DNA of 64,000 nt from positions 12,694,001-12,758,000 of the forward strand of contig OX467088.1 of the NCBI GenBank assembly GCA_950106755.1, written 5' to 3'. Positions 11,341-24,689 of the stretch are shown here, one piece after another (positions within the stretch are counted from its first letter, which is position 1; the number at the start of each line of letters is the position of its first letter). The translations under genes were made by a program, and so were the position numbers. The notes under the pieces were generated by a model that was not told the origin of the DNA, searched no databases, and saw only the letters and a program-made list of their open reading frames with translations. This DNA comes from Climacium dendroides. Its lineage: Eukaryota > Streptophyta > Bryopsida > Hypnales > Climaciaceae.

Positions 11341-12190
11341 TCATTTGAACCCATAATATGAATTGAAAATTCACAAATAATTTTGTGCATGAGGAACACA
11401 AGAATTATTAATTATTTCACTATAAATAAAAACATTATTCATAATTAATCAAGGTACTTGATCATTTAATGGCAAACAAAAATATTTTTGAATATTAATT
11501 GACAAAATTAGTTATTTCATCATTAACAATAATACAATCCACTGAAAAACCATTTAAATTTGCTGACACTCTTTGCAATAGAAATGGTAGTTCTCAGTGT
11601 TTTCTAGGAAGGAAATAAAAGGGCTTGGTCCTTTAAGAGTTAATTAAAATCCATTAGTGTCCATTTTATTCTTGTAATGTTTTTTTTCCTTTGAACTGAT
11701 TTTATCCATTGAAAATTCACATATTATATTATTTATGAAAAAAAATTCAGCATTCATTTACATACTATTCATTGTTAATTAATATTTATAATTATTCTAA
11801 CATTAATATAAACATTATTAATTATTTAATAGTATTACTATTTCATATTTCATATTGTTAAGTAATATTAGTCTTATTATTTTATTATTAATATAAATAC
11901 TGAAAATTATGATGAAAATTTAATAATTAAAAATTCTGTGATATCAACATGAATACCCTCAGCATAATGAACTCAACTCAATCACTTCAGCAGTCAGTGT
12001 AAATAATCAATAAAAATTATAAAATAAAATTTCAGCATTTCTTCCCAGCCTAGCAAGGGAGCCATACCCCATGCCCAAGCTGCTCAAGGCTTTGGAAATG
12101 GGAACACAGAATTACTAACCACTCTGGATTTACATATGGCAAACAAGGCTTCCGCAGTAACTTTTCAGAGAATTTTTGCAGGACCCTGTA
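11341..12190. other. AT-rich spacer
   Basis: About 80 percent A+T by eye with ATTAATTA-type simple sequence. No gene seen. Confidence 0.5.
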
Positions 12191-12219
12191 GCACGACATG
12201 GGCTGTCGTATTCCAAGTT

Positions 12220-12400
12220 TGGGGGGGTCCAGTGGGGGTCCAGGCCCTCCAGGTCTGTTTTTCAGCTTCAACAGGCCTGGAGGCTGGAGGGGGACCTGGA
12301 CGTCCGATTGGAGGTCCAGCTCCCCCTTCCCCCAATGGAAACCGCCTGGACCTCCCGGACCTGGAGGTCCAGGCGGTCAATGGAAACGCGCTCTGAGGCT
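12220..12400. repeat. GC-rich GGTCC hairpin cluster, copy 2
   Basis: Dense GGTCCAG/CTGGACC motifs. A perfect 14-bp stem lies at 12342-12376: CCGCCTGGACCTCC and its complement around a 7-base loop. Three frames look collagen-like (Gly-Pro-Pro) only because the DNA repeats a proline/glycine codon motif. The cluster shares motifs with copy 1 at 11 kb. Confidence 0.6.
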
Positions 12401-12782
12401 TCCAGCCGGCCGGGCTGGCTGGCTGGCTCCGATCTAATAGACGGGAAAAGCCCTAAATTATCTATTACGAAATTCCTATTTTTGAACTCTCTTGGGAGGT
12501 CAATTTCGTTAAATTGGTGTATTAAATTTTGAAGTCGAGAATTGTGAAATTCAATTGCACAGAGTTCTTCCAACAAAAAGTTAATGTAGACCAAAAGGAA
12601 TGGCGTGGTTGAGGGTTCGATACCTAGCAATGACGGGTTGTTAATATAGTGTGAAATCAGCCTCTCTACTTAACGGAGTGTGTTGGTCAACATGCTTGTG
12701 TAAGAAACTGCAGATGCCTAAAAACATCTCATTTGTCCGATTTGAAGTATTTTTGCAAAAGTTATAAGCCTCTGAAGTTTGC

Positions 12783-12880
12783 AGCCGGTCAACCCTAATC
12801 GGTCCGATTCTGGTCCGATTCTGTCCGCCCTAATCGGTCCGATTTTGTCCGTGAACAGTGAGATTCCGTCCGATTTGACA
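12783..12880. repeat. short GGTCCGATT repeats
   Basis: The motif TCGGTCCGATT or GTCCGATT occurs about six times in 100 bases (AATCGGTCCGATTCTGGTCC and so on). Irregular spacing; no gene. Confidence 0.6.
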
Positions 12881-15800
12881 ACCGTGCTTGTGAAGTGTAA
12901 TTTCACATGGCCCAAAAAAGGATTTTTCTCACTTCAAACACTAATATTTTGCAAACTATCTTATAATGAAAATTTCTGAAATTTTTCCTCAAATTAACAT
13001 ACTACAAGATCCTATGGTTAGTATATGTATTTAAATTTGGGGGGGGGTACTTGTACTAGAAATGGCAATTTTGGAGTACTTTTGGTGAAAGTATAATAAA
13101 AAACCTTCAAGGGTTAAACTAGTGTATTATATCGATAGAAAGAAAGAAATAGAAAGAAAAAATGAATGCTCTACACGAATTAATGATACATGTATGTTGG
13201 AGGTATGTTGAAAGATTTTTTTTGTTTTGTTTTACCTTTTTTTAAACAAAAGGAATATTGAAAGAGTTCAATTCTTTTTATAAATTTTCAAACAAAATCT
13301 TACAAGTAGAAAGAAAAAGTTTTTAAAAAAAGTAAAAAGAAAAAGAAAAAGAATCTTTGAAGGGGTCGGTTCAGGTTCCAATTTCCAAAGAAAACATGAA
13401 TTTGTCCAGAAGCCCTTCAAGCCAGGTTGCACGACTTTTTAAAAAAGCCACCGACCACCTGGTCAAATGTGTACAAGACGGATAAGACCATCTACCAAAT
13501 GAAGTGTGAACACGAGGCCTATTTCAAAAATATAAAGTTAAAATGTTACTTTTACAAAAAATATATAAAATTGATTTCTCCTTTCATTTGTGTCAACATA
13601 AAATAAATAAATAAACATTATAATATAATATAATGTAAATAGTATAGTATAATAAAATGTAATAAAAAATTGATTGGATAAGATTAAGTTTAGTACTGTA
13701 GTTTAATTACTGTTTTCGGATGCCACTGACTGACATGAGTTTCCCATGGCAAGTTCCATCCAATGGTGGGAAGCCCAGATATTGGGGTCACAATTATATT
13801 ATTTGAACCTGAAGGGCAGGGATTTTTTATTTTTACTTTTATTTTTACTTTATTCTATTTTACTTTACTTTGGGTTTTTTTGTAATTTTAAATTCATTTT
13901 GGGCAGTGCAGGAAGTGATGGCGTTGTATCCATCTATATACAGATGGATGAAACGTGCAAAATGTGGATGGAATTTAAATCATTCATCCAAAAGAATGTG
14001 CATTCATGTAGAGAAGAGTGATATTGTCGTAAGAAGAGATAAGGAGTTTTGTGATTTCATCCATTGAAAATTAGGGGGAAATGTAATATATGGCCTAATA
14101 TTCCCTCCAAAAAAATGGGCAAAAAAAACTGTATGGCTTTTGTAGGGGCCTAGTCACATTATTTAGAAAAAAATGGTGGTCGCAAGTTCGGTGAAACGCA
14201 CCGGACAATTAAAAACTTCATTTGGAGGATGAGGGAAAGGTTTGGGTAGGGTTTTGTTGTGTACAATTTGGGGGAGTTTTAGTGCATTCAATGAGTTGGT
14301 TGAACTTTTGTGTTAGGGTACTAAAAGGTTCATAAATCAATCGGATTTTAAATGCGTTCCCTATTTAGGATTTTAGGAATGAGTGGCATGTTTCTCAAAA
14401 TATATATTACTATCATTGATGAGGTAGTAGTGGGCTAAAAAAGACAGTTTGTGGACCTCCTACCTTAGTATTGGATTAATATAAAGGCTAGACAGACATA
14501 TATCAATACCAAGTAGGAATAGTGTATTGAGAGTCATACTCTAATTAGGTGGAGCAAAAAACAATATTAAGGGTTTCTAAAATTCATTGCATTTTACAAA
14601 TACTCGTAGGATTTGATACCTACCTTCCATTTTTTATCGTTGAAGGAAATTTATGCACTTTCTATTTCAAAAAAATTCATGGTACTCCCATAGTTTACCA
14701 CTAAAACCTACAAATTTATTTTGAGATTGTGTTCCTTTGTCTCAAAATTGAATTTCAAAATTGTGTTCCTTTGTCTCAAAATGGAATTTCAAAATTGTAT
14801 TTCAAAATTTCAAACCCCTATTCATGGTGTTGTGCCCTAAGAAGTTGTAGTTACAATATCAATTACAATAATGGTATTGTTCACATATTAACTTTTGCAT
14901 TTTTTGATTCAAGGACTTGTGAAAGTAGGAGTTATTTGACATCGTAGGAATTGTGAGTTATCTCCTTCTATTTGTATGTGATTGCAAATTATCATTATTA
15001 TAAATTATGTGAGAAAAAAATTGTAATAAAATTAGAACATTGATACCATTCTAGAGGATGTATACTACAAGTACCACCACCTATAGTAATAGTTATATAT
15101 TCATACTTTGTGGTGCTAGTTTTAAAAAGTGATAATGAAATTGATTTCACGATTGCAAAAACCTTATCTCTATAATATTTGGAACTTGAATTCTTCTACA
15201 TTTTATTGAAAAATTAATATTGCAATTGTGTTAAAAAATTCTTGATATTGTTCCAACATTGTTCTATACTCACTATTTTGAATGGAAAAGGAAATGTCAA
15301 CAAGTTTGCTAAACTAAAATCCTTAACTAGTGGGTTTCTTTGAGTTTGTAGAAAATCTTGTTTGTACAATTTAGGAATGATTATTTTTCTTTCAATTTGC
15401 ATTCATAAGTTTTTTTTATCACCTCCATTCATTGATTATCATTGTGGGGTTTGATTTTTAAATTTTTTCTTCTTTGGAGATAATTCTATGTTGTATTTAT
15501 AAATTATTGATACAAAAGGTGAAGCTTGTTTTACTTATCTTTTGGATTTTGAAGGATTGTAACTCCACTTAAAATATATGAAAAGAATTATAGAAAGAAT
15601 AAAATGGCCAATGGATGAAATCTAGTCCATGGGGCATGGATGGTGCTGAAATCCACTTGCTTAGGTGGATAAGGTGGAGGATAAGAGGTGACCTTCATCC
15701 TCTAAAAAATAGTTTGGAATTTGCGGTGTATTTGGAGAGCTACAACAAGTTGTGTTTTATGAGTTTTGAAATGAAAATTTAGAAGAATTCAAGTTTATGA

Positions 15801-17460
15801 TTTGGAAAGCTATGCTTGACCATGTGATGATGGTTGCTAAATAGTATTCAAACATTATCTAGTCTAAGCAATGAACTTTCGTGGTGGGAATTTGACAAGA
15901 CATGGCTAGCTATTTTTTTCTTTGGAATGAGGGCCAACTTGATAATTCTGTTGAGTGAAACAAGAGGTGCATTGAAGTGTTACCCATGTGGTCATAAAGA
16001 ATCACTATAAACTGAGTTTCTTTTTATACACAACACAATATGGTTTTAAAATAGTAAAGCCTTCAGTGAATGTTTTTAACCCTTTCTAAGACAACCCAAA
16101 GATGCACCTTACAATGATTTAATCCCTAAAGGTTCAATTTTTTAAAATTGAGTAGATTCCTATGATGTCAAATCTTATTTTTTTAACTTTTTAATAAGAA
16201 AATAATTTTTACTTCATTTGTTTCCTTGCAAAGAAGAAATTGGGCCATTTTAAGTTCAAAATTCTTGACTTTGGGTAATACAATTTATTTGTAGAAACTC
16301 AAAATTATAATTGATTTTTTTCCTTATGGTCTATTTATTTTAAAGAAAGCTTTTTGATTCACTCAATTTACATAAGTGGTAAGAAAGTTACAAAGAATCT
16401 TATTTACTAAGCAATTAGGGTATTTCCCCCTAAAATAAAGTGCAGGATTTGTTTTTGAAATCAATTTTTATAATTTTTTGAAACTAAAACATCCATAGGG
16501 AGGATATTACTTGCTACAATAATGTAACCATTATGATTGCCATATTTAAATTCTACGTTAGAACAATTAATAACATAATTTCTCCAAACATCTCTCTATT
16601 TAACAATTTTCTCAAGAATGAAATTTAAGAAAAGAATTCACCTTAGATTTCCAATTCAATTCTCTATTGTAAAGATTTAAGCATCTAAACTTTGTAGTGC
16701 AAAAAAATAAAGTTAAAGGGGATTCAATTTTGAAACCTAGTTAAGTAAAGTGGAAAAGAGTGTTTCCTTTTTCCTTTGAATACTAATATCTTACACTTTA
16801 TACGGTCAAAGTGCATGGAAATATTCCATATACATATTATAATATAAGTCTTGTGCAAGATCTTGTAACTGAATATGTAAAAAATATAGATTTTTTCCAT
16901 TGTAGTTCTTTGCAATAGAAATAGCACTTATTAAGTTTTGTTTAGTTGAAACATAGTCATGAACCTCTATGGATTAAAGATTCATTGAACATAGACTTTA
17001 AAAAATTTCAAAATTTTTAAAACATTCATGTATATGTATATGTTTTCAAAATTTTACAATTTTGTTTGTTTAAGATTAATAAATAAATTCTATGAAGGAA
17101 GAGGCCCTTCTTCAATGTAGCTAACAAATATTATTAAATTCTTTAGACGAGTAGGTGCATTATTGGAGAGACAAAGGGGGCTTATTTCATTTTTGGAGGG
17201 TAGTGCAAAAAATAATCTTTACTATAATAACGAGGTTTGTTATATTTAAACACATAGATGAAACATACCAAAATGTGGATCATAAATAATGCATTTATTT
17301 GAATATGTATGCACTCATCCAAAATGAAAATATAGCAATTCTATCCATTTAACAAAAGGAACCACATTTCCAAAAATTCTCTCAAAATTAAAAAAAAAAT
17401 TCAGTAAAAAGTCGCCCAAATATTATTCCATCGAAAAATTAACCTTGAAAACATTGTATC
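12881..17460. other. long AT-rich spacer with no recognised gene
   Basis: Low-complexity A+T-rich sequence. Short frames occur but none has a recognisable domain. A 34-bp tandem duplication (ATTGTGTTCCTTTGTCTCAA at 14726 and 14760) is the only clear local structure. Loosely related segments at 13935-14030 and 17245-17340 (GATGAAAC, AAAATGTGGAT) may be decayed dispersed repeats. Confidence 0.5.
14726..14810. repeat. 34-bp tandem duplication
   Basis: Two copies of ATTGTGTTCCTTTGTCTCAA plus AATTTCAAA, stepped by 34 bases, followed by a partial third copy. Confidence 0.7.
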
Positions 17461-17871
17461 TCTATTTTCAGCAATGAATCCCTCCACTGGGAGGGACCCC
17501 TGTAAGGCCAAGTCAGCACATTCTTGTCCAGGTCATCGAGTACACGTCATCAGGTCGTCTTCCAAGGCTTCCTTAATAGTTTCCTCTTCATTAGGGTTTA
17601 GGGTTTATCGCGGCCTGCAGTTGCAAGCGCTGTTGACAGCGCTCTGTTGCTCTGCCCGTATTGAGGGACCCTGAACCCTAAAATCCATCGCTTCTGGACT
17701 GGTTGCTACTCAGATTTCTGGAGATTCTAGCGAGAAAAAAAAATTTCGTGAGTGATTTTAGACGGGATTACAGTTGTGTTCGGTAGTCGCGGAAGCAGCT
17801 AGAGTTTGTGACGACAGGACGCCGCATTGGTGAAGGAATTGCTGAATTTCACGGGGTTTGAGTTCGTCGTC
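17461..17871 (+). promoter_or_regulatory. probable bystin promoter and 5' UTR
   Basis: Base composition switches sharply from AT-rich spacer to mixed sequence at about 17.46 kb. It contains TTAGGGTTTAGGGTTTATCG (17593-17612), a telo-box-like AGGGTTT pair of the kind often found in front of plant ribosome-biogenesis genes (established plant motif). The transcription start is not determined. Confidence 0.5.
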
Positions 17872-20800
17872 ATGGCGAGCCAAACCAAGCCTCGGGCTCC
17901 TGGTCAGCACAAGAAGAAGCGGAAGGATGCGGGTCCTGAGAAACACGACCTGAATTTAGGCGATCAAATGGAGCTGAACTTGGAAGCTTTGCCTCCGAAA
18001 CGCAGACATCCACGGAACCGCAGTCGTCAACAAGGGGAGGATGAGGTATAGTTGTCGCCTGAGGCGTTTTTCCGAAACAAATTTTGCAGTGTGATGTGAT
18101 GTGCAATGTTTTGTCTGTTGTTTTGAATATGAAGATTTAAAAAAAAAGAAGGATTCATCTGTGCTTTTGACTGTTGTGTTGAATATCACGATATTTTTCA
18201 TCGAATTAACTTGGTTTATGCTGTTGCAGTATGTAACTCCGGTGCTGAGTAATAAAATTCTCGGTGAAGCGCGAAGGCAGCAACTGGAAATTGATAATGA
18301 ACGGTACCATTTCTCTTAACTCTTGAATCTACTTGATAATGATCCTGAGGAAAAGGAGCAAGTATTTGAAGAATTTGAGATATTTTGCAAATTTTAATTG
18401 TCATCAAGTTTGGAGTTGAGGTTAGGGTCGGCCGAAATGACTTTTGAATTTTTTAGTGCCGAAGCTGGCTGACCTCTGGAGTAACTAGATTTTCAAGCCT
18501 TGGGGTTTTGAGCATTGGACTTATTTTCAATTCTGGATTCAATATAGGGATGAAGAAACAGGCGTGGCGGCTACAAGGAGAGCTTTTACTGCTGTTGTTC
18601 CTGACAAGAGGATGGATAGCGACAGTGATAATGACGAGGATGGGTTTTCAGACGGAGAAGACCAAGCTGAGGAGTTTGAGGTAGATTTCTGTTTCTGCTT
18701 ACAAGGACTTGCATGGCTCGTATTGCTCAAATTATGGTGGATATATCATGTTAATATGGAGGGTATTCGGCATTGTCGCCTTACGCCTTTTCTGAAACTC
18801 TCTGGCAGGAGGTGACAGAAGAAGACGAGAGGATTATTTCAATGTTTATGGCTTCGGATGCAGCCCCGCAACGAACCTTAGCAGATATTATTATGGAGCG
18901 GATCAATGACAAGGGCGGGGATTCCATGGCTGCTGCTGCTGACGTTGAAGGTGAGCTGCCTTGTTTGAAGTAATAACACCCGTGAAAATGGTACATTTAT
19001 GGTCACTTTATATTGCACAGTTTGAAGCAACAATTTTTGGGCAACAATAACTCACACTTTGATTGATGCAAAAGTATGCCACTCAATGTCCAAGAAAATT
19101 AAAGAGGTGGTGCTGACATGGCTCTTAAGGGGGATGCTTAAATACTTGACTTAGCAAGGTTCCAAGCTACTTCCTTGAGGTGGATGGGACTCTTGTTTTC
19201 TCATAATGTTGGTGCAATTTTTAAGCTCGTTGCTTTGACCTATGCAAGACAAAGTGAACCTTATGTGCTGAATGCATTATAGGTAGTTGTAATGGATGAA
19301 GATCCTGGCTAGAGGGGATTTATTTTAGTTTTCTTTGCTTGAAACCTCATGAAAGATCCTGTGCTTGTGTTAATGCAGGTGAAGGCCGAACGATTCCAGG
19401 GGTAGATAGCAAAGTTATAGAGGTCTATCAAGGGTACGTCTTCTAGCACTTATATCTTCGTCCTTTAGGCGCCATATATCCATCTGGTTGTAGCAGGGGC
19501 TTATGTGTTTAGTGTCCTCTTCATGTCGAAGATCATAGACTTTATATTAAGTTTGGAACTTTCTCTGTGCAGGGTGGGAAAATTGTTGAGTAGATACAGG
19601 GCTGGCAAATTACCAAAAGCTTTCAAGATCATTCCTTCACTATCCAATTGGGAAGATGTGCTATTTCTTACAGAGCCAGAGAGATGGTCTCCAAACGCCA
19701 TGTACCAGGCCACTCGGGTTTTTGCCTCCAACTTGAATGCCCGTATGGCTCAGCGCTTTTACAATTTGGTTCTCTTACCGAGAATCCGGAATGACATAAG
19801 AGAGCATAAAAGACTTCACTTTGCTCTATACCAAGCTATGAAAAAGGCTGTCTATAAGCCTTCAGCTTTTTACAAAGGCCTGCTGCTACCTCTCTGCCAG
19901 GTAATTTGTTTTAGGTGCTTGGCGCACCTTACCCTGTTTTTCAGAGAGAATATCACTCACTCTTGATTGTATTATATTTTTAAAATGGGAAGCAGACCTT
20001 GTGCCGAATTTATTTCATTACTTTTTAGTTTCAGTATACGACGGCATTATCCATGGAGTGGTGTTAATTGGCCTACCAGGATCATTATGTGCATAGTGAA
20101 AATTCACACCATCTCACTGTCCTCACTTATTAATTTTATGCTCCTTGCAGACGAGAACATGCAACTTACGGGAGGCTGTTATTATAGGAAGCATACTCCA
20201 AAAGGTTGCTATTCCTGTTTTACACTCCAGGTAAGATACGTGTACGACCGGAATATGCACGTGTTGAACTGTTGGTTTATTTCTTCACTAAGTGACAAAT
20301 CTTAGGTCCATGACGAGGTTGTTGGTCATTGATTATGTATTACCCTGCAGTCGTCACCCTGTTATGTAGTAAGGCCCCGTCCGTGCCAACCAAGTAGCGC
20401 CAGTTATCTGATTGGAATTAGTTACTGAATGCTTGCACTGTCCAAGTTGTCTCAGTTAGCAAATTGGTGCTAATTCCCCCTACATAGTTTGTAATGAATT
20501 CATTTCCCCTAATTATCTTAACCCTTTGATCTTGGACAAGTAGACTAATGTGCCCATACCAATGATTGGAAGTGCTGAATCTGCCCTTAGTTAGCAATTT
20601 GGAGAGGTCGATTCTCTGCTTCATTTAACATGTTTTCTGTGTGGGTTTGAACAGTGTTGCACTGCTGAAAATTGCAGAGATGGAGTATTGCGGCACAAAC
20701 AGGTAATAACTTCTCCTAAGCGTACATACACAACCTTTTAACGGTATTCATAGAATTTTTTCTCTTGGTAGTTTCGATGCTATAATCGCTCATCTAATAA

Positions 20801-21949
20801 CTGGGTTTTTGAACTGCCTTGCAGCTATTTCTTAAAGCTTTTATTGGACAAGAAGTATGCTCTGCCATACAGAGTCCTGGATTCAGTTTTGGCGCATTTT
20901 GTGGGGTTCATTGAGGATGATCGTGACCTTCCTGTTATTTGGCATCAATCCCTTCTCACATTTGTACAAAGGTACAGAGAACGTGACGAACCGCTTGTAT
21001 TTCAGAATGTTAATTAAATCAACTCTTTTTAGTTTCAAGATTCATTCACTAAGGTTGATCTTGGCTTTGCTTTTTCAGTCATGACTTTCCTCTACCCTGA
21101 TTCTTTGGTGCTAATGAAATGGGGCTTGCTTCTACGTAGTGTCTGTTGTGGATTCATTAGATTGTGGTGTGGCCACACAAGTTTCATACCTCTACTCTTG
21201 GTTGCAGGTACAAGAATGAGCTGGCGGAGGAGGACAAAGAGAAACTGAAGCAGTTGATGCGGAAACAAAAGCATTATCTGGTACGTCACTGTCTGTTCAG
21301 AAACTCGACAAATACACAATTTCTACCAATCATTTTTCATAATTTTTCGAGGATGATCTGGCAAAGTTTGATCTTGTGAAGTTGTGAAAATTTTATTTCC
21401 TAGTTTGTAACCAGAGGGGGTTCCTATTTTCTCTTGTTAATCAGAGGTGCATCACAAATGATCCCCCGTTAATATGACTATGCTTTGGCGCTTAGGGCAA
21501 TAGACATTAGATGCATCGTCTACGTTTTGAGTTGAGGGTAAGCCACTGTTAATTTTACAGAAATGGTTTTCAACGTTACATTAGTGAGATGTTTGTTAAC
21601 TTGATATCATAGTGGCAAATGCTAAAAGTGTGCGTTAAGCCAATATTAACTTGACATAAAACTTAACATTATCTTAATGTTATCTAATAGTCTATCCGAT
21701 AAAAAATTATTTTCCATCAATAACTGTTGTGTATCTAGTAGGGAATCTTTTGAGGTCTGACGATTAAATGCTTGGTGAGCTTTTTCTGTGTAGGTGACAC
21801 CAGAGATTCACAGAGAGTTGCTTAATAGCAGAAATCGTGGTCAGAAAGACGAACAAATGTCCGTGATTCCTATGAAAGTTGAGAAGGCAGTTGTGGAGGA
21901 AGACATGTGGAATCTACCGGAAGTGCAGATTGGTATGGATGAAGACTGA
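17872..21949 (+). CDS. BYSL: bystin homologue (Enp1 family), 40S ribosome biogenesis
   Basis: Bystin/Enp1 is a nuclear factor needed for 18S rRNA processing and 40S subunit maturation. Eleven exons join in phase to 469 residues: 17872-18045, 18230-18303, 18548-18680, 18809-18950, 19379-19433, 19573-19900, 20151-20230, 20655-20702, 20825-20971, 21208-21280 and 21794-21949. The N-terminus is basic with [18 protein letters not shown]. An acidic Ser/Asp/Glu stretch follows, then the conserved core: [61 protein letters not shown] and [17 protein letters not shown]. Length compares with roughly 440 in other eukaryotes. The start is the first ATG after a stop-rich leader containing GGGTTTAGGG. Family identity is certain. 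Confidence 0.96.
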
Positions 21950-23390
21950 TGCGAGAGTGGATTGCTCATTGTTCAAATCAAAGTGGAAAGGTTCACTATG
22001 AGCAGTCCAATACGACTTTGAGCTCGTTATGTCTTCAGTTGTTAACTCAGCATAGATGATAGATGATTGCTCTTTCTTCAGTGTTTTTCCCACCAGCAGG
22101 CGGAGGGCACACACCAAATCCATGTCATTAGGACATTGTGTAGCAATACTAGAATTGTGAGAATTTCTGACGATTTATTTTTTCTTAAAAAAGCAAGATG
22201 GCTAACCATGCAGAGTGAAAATCGGCATGTGCGGGGAGATTTGCAAAACATTTATGCCTCCAGTGAGTAGTTATCGTAAGTCATTGTCAAGGTTCGGCAA
22301 GTTTTTTTGATTCCTTTTAAAATAATTAGCAAATTGAAAATACTTGTATTTTCTTGTCTTTTCTCACTACCAAATCAAGTACGAATATGGTTCACGAATT
22401 GGCGGAGTTCAATGCAAAAATGGTGTTAATATAAAAACTTCAATGCCAACTAGTGCACATTGAACATTTCTGTACACCTCAAATATACATTGGCAATTTC
22501 AATATTGTAGTGTGCAATTACATGATGCATACTTCATTTTAATAACATCAAATAGCTTGAATTTGAAACAATTTTGCACCAATCAATGATAATGAGGAAA
22601 GTATTGTACAATTGCAAATTTGTTAATGACACATGCAAGACCAAAAAATATACCGGTAGTTCATTGACACACAAAAAGAAAACTTGTATTGTACATCTAC
22701 ACCCCAAAACATTATGTTACGTGTTTCATGGAATCATGCATGCACCATGTGGTGTGATTCAACACCTTCAACACCCACAATGACAACACCTAATGCTTGT
22801 TTTCAAAAATGCAACCTCAATTGTGCACCAAAAGTAAACTACATGTGTAGTCTTCAAACAATGTATTACAACCAATTATTCTGGAACCACAAAGGAACTC
22901 ATCGGAACCTTCCAGAACCTTCCAATGCCTAGCTGACGAAAATTCCTCTTTCTTGAAGAAATTCGCAAAGGTGACCAGATATGGGTGAAGATTTGGGTTA
23001 CCCTACTGCTGCTAACTTTTGGACTTCCAAATTTCTCTAAAATGTAATGTAATGTTTCAGGACTCCGTTCAAATGAGTTGGGTAGGCTAATTCAATGCGT
23101 CACTACTGAAAAAGCTTTTAACTGATTTCCAGAGTCTTGTCAGTCAGTTGGCTGAACACGTTCACTTTTCTGGTCCTTGAATTGATATTTCTTGGTAAGC
23201 CCTAATTTGGGTTCGGTGCTGTAGTTGCCTTCAGTTGGGTTGCTGCTACCACATGGCTTTGAAAATCAGGTCACCAGACCCTTATTTGGCCTGCAATGGG
23301 CTGACTGACCTTACCCAAGCTTACTGTGGTGCACACTTTGTTTTTTCCTTGCTGGGAAAACTGGAATTTGGAAATTGGAGTTTCCAATTC
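21950..23390. other. bystin 3' region and spacer
   Basis: The first part is likely the 3' UTR. From 22.3 kb the sequence is AT-rich with no recognisable gene. Confidence 0.4.
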
Positions 23391-23804
23391 TCATTCTCCT
23401 TCTTCTACAACTTCGATTTCCCAACTCCGGGGCTCAATTGGGGCAAGGGCGTTGCCGGGCCACAATTCTTCAATAAACTCATTCCACGCTCGCGGAAAAA
23501 AGTTGATGGCTTCCTTGTTGTGATAGTTGATGTCGGCTGCATGTTGATAGAAGAGCCATCGAAGGTGGGCATTGGTGCAGCTCGTCCGGAACGGAAAGCG
23601 AATTCGTTTGGCGGCCAAAACTTGAGGGTTGAGGTAGGCCAAATATTGCGCAATTTTTTCGTCTGTCAACCACGGCATCTCCTTCTTCTTCTCCCCTCTC
23701 ATCTTCTCCTCTTTTTGCCAAACTTTGAGGATTTGGACCTCCCGCTTTAGCATATGTGGTGGAGTTGTGTTGACCAATTTGGCATGATCCAAGTGAAATG
23801 CCAT
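23391..23804 (-). CDS. hypothetical protein, 137 aa, not recognised
   Basis: A clean ATG-to-stop frame in otherwise gene-poor DNA, with protein-like composition: a Lys/Glu-rich segment (about residues 20-45), then DEKIAQYLAYLNPQVLAAKR and a Trp/Phe-rich part containing WLFYQHAADINYHNKEA. It has no signal peptide or membrane segment. I do not recognise the family. Its GC is higher than the flanks. It may be a remnant of a mobile-element ORF or an exon of an untraced gene; no splice partner was identified. Confidence 0.4.
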   Translation of the reverse strand: MAFHLDHAKLVNTTPPHMLKREVQILKVWQKEEKMRGEKKKEMPWLTDEKIAQYLAYLNPQVLAAKRIRFPFRTSCTNAHLRWLFYQHAADINYHNKEAINFFPRAWNEFIEELWPGNALAPIEPRSWEIEVVEEGE

Positions 23805-23989
23805 TTTTTGTAATCACGCTTTTTCTAATGATTGGAATTTACCTCACAATGAAGCCTAACTTGCCTTTACTCAATAGTGAATGAGTTCGAATGCATAAGC
23901 AAATTCAACACAAAAAGTCCATGAAAAGAAAGAATAAATTGTATTTTTAATATGAGATTGATTTCTTATTTATACATTATAGGCAAGAA

Positions 23990-24107
23990 CAATGCTTTTA
24001 CTTTGGAAACAATTCTTTTACTTTGAAAACAATTCTTTTACTTTGAAAACAATTCTTTTATTTTGAAAACAATGCTTTTACTTTAGAAACAATGATTTTA
24101 CTTTTGA
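23990..24107. repeat. 20-bp tandem repeat, about 6 copies
   Basis: The unit CAATTCTTTTACTTTGAAAA repeats with single-base variation from 23990 (CAATGCTTTTACTTTGGAAA) to about 24107. Confidence 0.85.
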
Positions 24108-24689
24108 TTTTACTTTGTGTTTGTTATACTTTTACTTTTATTGTGCTTTTACATTGGTTGCAAATTTACTATCATTATACTCCTACAATTTTATACTTCC
24201 ACTTGTATCACAAAATATGATACTTTGATATTTTGAAATTTCTTATATTGTGGGCTCTTGAAACCTTAAATAGTCATAAAATTGACATTTGACAATGACA
24301 TGCTTTCTTTCATTTGGACTAAATTAGACTACCTTTGGTTTTTACAACAATCAACTTCATATTCCAAGAATCTTATATTGTAATCATTAAATTCCACAAG
24401 TTTCATGAATCAAGCCTTGTAAATACATGACACATGACACACACAATATAATTTTTCCCCTCAACTAGGCTATTTAGGAAGATGAAACATTTTATTTTAT
24501 TCAAAAAATTTAGCAACATATCCATTTTAACATGTTATACATTCTCATTTATTTTTCATTAGACTACAGAAGGTAGCAACACTCAAACCCTTAAGACCCA
24601 AGGCCATTATTTTTTGTCAAATAACATTCAAAATTTATCATTTTTATTGCATTTGTTCAAGGAATTAAACAAACAAACAAACAAAAATT

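Noticed and set aside
12136..12437. Collagen-like Gly-Pro-Pro reading frames on both strands
   Set aside because: They appear in several frames at once because the DNA repeats GGTCCAGG/CCTGGACC; no start context, splice pattern or family support.
12605..12625. tRNA T-loop-like GGGTTCGATACC
   Set aside because: No matching acceptor stem or D/anticodon arms around it; no tRNA gene could be folded in the window.
13746..14067. Frames with a hydrophobic stretch in the AT-rich spacer
   Set aside because: The hydrophobic run comes from TTTTACTTTTATT simple sequence.
23990..24107. CRISPR-like evenly spaced repeats
   Set aside because: Direct head-to-tail 20-bp minisatellite without unique spacers, in a plant nuclear genome.
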